In this document: positions 37,901-43,900 of the stretch, one piece after another
Position numbering within the stretch: the first letter of the stretch is position 1
How the letters are laid out: each line of letters starts with the position of its first letter
Notes under the pieces: model-generated
The model's database searches: none
What the model was told of the DNA's origin: nothing
Seen by the model: only the letters and a program-made list of their open reading frames with translations
Translations under genes and position numbers: made by a program
Source of the DNA: Chrysaora quinquecirrha
Lineage: Eukaryota; Cnidaria; Scyphozoa; Semaeostomeae; Pelagiidae
Assembly: GCA_014526335.1 (NCBI GenBank)
Contig: JACTAT010000021.1
Coordinates: 2,933,966-2,997,965, forward strand
Direction of reading: 5' to 3'
Length of the DNA: 64,000 bases

Positions 37901-40900
37901 TGGCTGGCTGGGGTATGAATTTTCTCAATATTCACATATATATCATTTGAAACGCTGGAGAAAACTTTCACCATTATTCACAGCAATTTGCTATAGGCCC
38001 GACAGTAGGGTAATTGTTTTTTAATCAATTGAATTTCCTCGTTTCTCAAAACTCATAATGAAGCTACATTACTGGATCTATTTTACTGGTTGTAAATAGA
38101 TTTTAAGGGTTCCAAATGCCACCATTTGATAAAGTTGCTTGAAATTAAATGTAACCAGAGATAAAGCAGCCGGATTCTGAAAATTAGAAGAAAAGGAATT
38201 CTGTTTTTTTCTCTAACTTTGAGAAATCACTTTGTACAGCACATCATTTTCAAAGTAGTTTTCTCATAAGTACCGCACTTTTAAATTAGAGGTCCTGTAA
38301 TTGTAGCTAGATGATGAATGCAGCATGAAAAATAAATCCTTCGATATACCACAATACACCTTTTGCATTAATGTATAAGCAGCCACAAGCAACTCAGTGG
38401 CATTCATCACCCTCTCATACCTTTGATCAAAAATGCTGATTGATACTTTGTTAGACTATTTAGAACATTCTTAGTTATTCGAAGAAGGAAAATGTTTACA
38501 TTAGAAAGCGAAACAGAGCTTATAGAAGAAAACAAATGATTTTTATGGGATGTCGGGAAGTGACAAATTGAAACTTATGCAGTAAGAGAAAATTCTATGG
38601 ACATATCTATTATGCTAAGTGTTACTATAAAGGATTGAGTTTGTTAGTGAAAAGAACAAGGAATATAATCCAAGCATCTATTAGTTTTAAGACATCTAAA
38701 ATTTTTGAACAGTGAAGTACAAGAGTTTCCATTTCAACGTCCTCAACCAACGCCCTCAAAACGTGAAACCACCATGACAAAATTTAAAATAAAAAAAATT
38801 GATTACATGCCCATATGGTTAATAAGAATAGAAATCTCGCACTTTAAAGTATGCCTTAACCAATAATTGACTTCCTTCAACAATGGAAGATATCGAAGGC
38901 GTCGAGCCTACTAATGACTTACCCAGTCCTTATGGTCACAGTAAGATATCACTAGCAAAACACATGAGAAACGACATGAATAAGAGGTAACAAAGATTAA
39001 TCAAATTGACATATGCACTATGCACTGCATATGTCCAGTAGACAAAGATTGCGACAGTTTTGACTGGTATTTGAACTTGCTGCTGTAATAATTTAACACT
39101 AATAACGCTTTCAAAATCCGTCTAGGCCTTCCATTGTGTATTGTGGTTACTGAAGTTGGTGTCTTCTTCCATAGCTTCAAACAAAATAAAAGGTGTACCT
39201 GAAATTTCGCTTTTTTAACTTATACATTATAACTTTGTCTTTTAAACGGTAGGGCGGTAAGGTAAATTTAACTTGCGCCGCAAAGTTATCACTCTAATGA
39301 TTCTTGCTTGTTGACGAATTTCCACAGCTTCTGCTTCTGCAGATTTATAATATGAAACTATCTGATCTATTTAACTATCAAGCATATATACAACTTGCTA
39401 GATAAACGTAAACGAGGCGAGCTGAATTTCACACAATGAAGCTTGAAAAAGTATAGATTGCGATTTCTAATTTCTATTCAAAAATTTTTTAACTTTTAGC
39501 TAAGGATGATGATAATTATGTGTTTTCGGTATTTTCCATCAAGCTAAGATTAGAGAGATCGATTAATATTGGGTTCTACTTTCCATCTCAGTTGTGTTGG
39601 ACTCGAGAGAAATGACTGGTTGTTCAAAGGACCAATGGGATTCTTTTTAAGCGTAAGTACATTGTCTATATATGCTTTTCTTTTCTCGTAAGGGCGATTT
39701 AGCTAATGTTGAAAAGTGACACGAATGACATTTTCGAGTGCACTTTCTAAAGCTCGTGCGGCGGGTTTTAAAAGGTCTTGAAATTTACGCCATTTTATTA
39801 GGTTGCTTGATGATTTTGAAAGCAGAAAACAACTTCAAAGAAAATGCATGAGAATCGAGTTGCGAGATAGAACATGCATCAAAATCTCTAACTACTGCGT
39901 CTGCGTATGACAAACGACTTTTTATTTGTAGGTCAACGGCCTGTTTTTCTGTGCTATTGGTTTTGTTCTTCTGAAGAGCATTTCGAGGTCTGGTAAATAT
40001 ACAACTAAAACATCGAAAGCTAGGTGATAATTTTTTCTATTCCCTAACATTAACAAAAGTAAAATTTTAGACTACTTTGACTAATTTGACGAACTGAAGA
40101 TGCAAAGGACCTTGTTAGGGAAACTTAACCTTTAAGACGTGTCTACGTTGGTCATTTTACAATGAAATACAAGACACGTAAGACGAATTGCTTTGTTTGA
40201 CATCAAAATTTCGAAGAAAATAAATTATGTTTTATATTTGTGCCTTGTTCTTCCTCCGTACTATAACAACGGCTGTTATTATTGCATGATGTTGTTTATT
40301 TAAATGACTTTTTGTGTTCGAAGAACTTCGAACACATTGGTGTGGGGTGGATGTCACTCACTCACTCACTCACTCACTCACTCACATACTAACTCACCAA
40401 CTAACCAACGCTTGAACAATGGAAAACGTGTAACAATAGGGCCATTGTCAAGAATGCCATTAGGGCCATTGTCTCGGCCATTTATGCGCAATTTGCGGTT
40501 AGTTGTTCACAATTCGGCCTGCAAGCACTTTTGTCAATCTGGGGTCATGTGACAACTGACTCATCCTTGTTTACTAAATGGAACTGGAAAATTGCCACCT
40601 TGCTTTGGTAAATGACATTTCAGGCATTCTCAACATTTAACAAAGAGTTTTGCCAAAGAGCGGCAATTTCAAAACAGTTTTCAAAACAAATCATCATTAA
40701 TATTATCCTCACGATGAAAATCGTCATAATAATAATAATTATGATAATCATCATCATCATCATCATCATGATTACTATCACCACCATTGACGGTGTGCAA
40801 CATCTAAAGGAACGCTACCACCACCACAACCAGCCCTACAACCATCACCTCGACCACCCCTATCACCACCACCGGAACCACCCCTACAACCATCACCTCG

Positions 40901-43900
40901 ACCACCCTTATCACCACCACCACAACTACCCCTACAACCATCACCACGATCACCCCTATCACAGCCACCACAACCACCCCTTCAGCACCACAACCACCTC
41001 TATCACCACCACCATACCCACCATACAACCACAATCACCCCTGCCAACCAGCATCATGATCATCGTGTTCATCAACATCACCATCATAACCACCACCATT
41101 ATCATCATAATCATTATCGTCATCGTTGTGCATACCGATGAACATCTTTCATCATTTGACCGAAATAGCTATATTCAACCAGAGTCGTTCTTCGAACATG
41201 CCCATAGGGCCCCTATGTTTTGATTGTGCAATAATAGCGAAACGTGAATTTCAACACATGTTTCTTATTTTGTCTCGGGTAGTTTATAGTCTTACACCAA
41301 GTCTATTTCTCAATGTCTTTGGTCCACCATTCCGTGGAATCGTGGTCAATAGAAAAACACGTGTATTAGAAAATTTTCTATTGATTATGATGGAAAAAAA
41401 GGAGAGTGCGAGAGAAATATTTAAATATGGTGGACCTTTTGAGAAGGACATTGAGAAATATACTTTGGGCAAGTCTAGGTAGTTTACAATGTAGATAGTA
41501 TAAAATGTAGATGACATCATGTCTTGCAGATTAAATTATTTACGGTTCGTGTCCTCCCAAAGCTTTTTGTCTGTATAGGATCTGTATAGGATAATCTGCT
41601 CTTCAGCGAAGTGGCCCCAACAGCAAGGCAACACAAAAAGCACCTCTTTTTCGTGCTCTCAAGAAGTGCGGCAATTTTACCCAACAAAATTATCAAATTC
41701 CTCTCTACACTCGTGAATTCATACAATAGCTTTACTCGTATAGCTAACCACGCACTCAGTTGCCAAGCATTATTATATATAAAGCATCTTACAGTAACGT
41801 ATCGTGAAACTGCAGATGCATAAAGATTTTAGAGAAGAAAGGGTTAATAGTTCAAATAACGCTTGAAAAAATAAAGTTTATTTTAATATGTTTATTTGGC
41901 GTGTCTACTGATGCTATATGAGTTTTCCTTTGATTTCAAAAGGGCAACTGGCAAAGCATTTCTTGTGTTGCTTCCGATTTTGGGATTAACATTCTTTCTT
42001 GGATATGGAGTAGAGAATAGAGCAATTATGTACATCTATTCCATAGTAAACCCGTTGATGGTAAGTTGGAACCTAATTTTATTTAAACTCCTAGAACTCT
42101 TAATTCTTGGCTTGGCAAAGGTTTGTTAACAAAGCGAAATATTTTCAGACACTCGATGTTATCTGATAATGTTCTAGCTTCATAAGCTTTTAGAAACGAA
42201 ACGGATGCTAAAATGTCCATTAAAAGGAGAGCATGAACAACAGCGTGTTTTTCGTGTTGAAAATTTGAAGAGAAGCAAGACGTCTCTGTGGTGGAATTTG
42301 ACGCGTATCTTCTTTTGTATGTTTCTTGAAACCCTGAACAAAGTGGGGCACATAACGTTCAACATTATTTTCAACACACTGTTTTGCTGTTCTTTATTTC
42401 CGGAAATGTATATATGCAAAAGTTCAATTAAGAATAAAGGAACTTACCTTGAGAAATTTTATTCTTCGAACATAAATAGACTCGGCAGAAATGGCCTTTG
42501 CAATGTTTCCGAGGCCTGACAAGGGCAAGAGTAGCTGACCAGAGTCTTGTAAAGGGTTCTTCCTTGCTGGAGCAAAAGATAAGGGGAATTTAATCTTGAT
42601 TTAATCTTTATTAAACAAACGAGGTGTATTCTAGACATAATAGCGTACCCACTTCCTCTATTTCCATAGTCGTCTTTATATGCTCCGGCTAGCAAAGGGC
42701 CAACGTTGTTCTACTAGACAGAAAATAGAACCAGAATTTACTGCGCGACTATTCATAATCAGTAGAGCAAAGACAGACAAGGTAGATGTGCACAATACAT
42801 TGATACAAAAAATAAACCTTCAAGAAATCCCTGGGTATTTCATATAAAAAAAGATCGTTATTTCCATGCTCCTATCAGAATCGTGCACGCAATTAATTGT
42901 TCTAACTATAAAGAAAAAAGCTCGATCTATTTGTACTATAGAGTCAAATATCAAGGATCCGTGACAATTGTTTGGGGAACTAGGTTTGAATGCATTTTCT
43001 TTCATCATTGTACAGAAACTTTGTCGAAGCATGACAGCATGAAAGTACATGTAGGTCAATCTAGGGGTAAATCACCTCCAAAACGATTAAAGTTTGTTTA
43101 ATCGAGCACGATATTCTGTAATTTAGCAAGAGGTTACGAATACCACGAATAAGGTAATTTTTACAGATTCTAGTCGTGCCATCGGAAACAGTTTTATCAT
43201 CATTACATCATTCTACTATCAATTTGGTCATACTGGTTCTGTTCTCATATAATAACTATACCACAAATTCTTTGTCGCTTTGTTTGTCTACTTGATCATG
43301 AAAAATTAAAAGCACTGTTTCGACCTGGGTATGGTCTGAAGTTGACCTATTTGAAAAAAATTCAAATAGGTCTTTCCGTCATGAATCAATGATTAAACAA
43401 GAAGATTTGTCAAGATGGACATCATAAATTCTGTTTTTAATTAAGACTGTTCAAAATTCAATTTTTATGGAAAAGGTAGCCAAAAAAATGGCACAACCCC
43501 GTCCCATCATGTACAGAGTTGCCCACTTTCCTTTAATTCTTCTTCGATTTGTCAGTGATACAATTTTTTTGGAGCATAATTACCCTTGCTATATGGAACG
43601 AGTCGGAGGAATCGCTAGTGATTTTTTTAACTGAATTGATGGACGACATGTTTGTGTCAATTGATCCGATATCATAATGTTATCGAATCAAATGTGACAA
43701 ACATTCCAGCCGCGCAGCGTTGAATCAGTAAAAAAATTTGTTGAAAGAGGCGAGACAACGAGTAACAAAGTTTTTCATTTGCCTCTGATTTTCAAGGCCA
43801 ATCAAATCATTATTAAAAAAATTTATATTAGATTATACTTGAGCGAAAGGAGCCAATACAGAAATTCGAAAACCTTTTTCTCAAATTGAACGAAGAGAAC

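Noticed and set aside
40612..41223. 203-codon open frame rich in Ile, His and Pro
   Set aside because: It is produced by ATC/CAC microsatellites and a 48-bp minisatellite inside a receptor intron, with no domain and low complexity.
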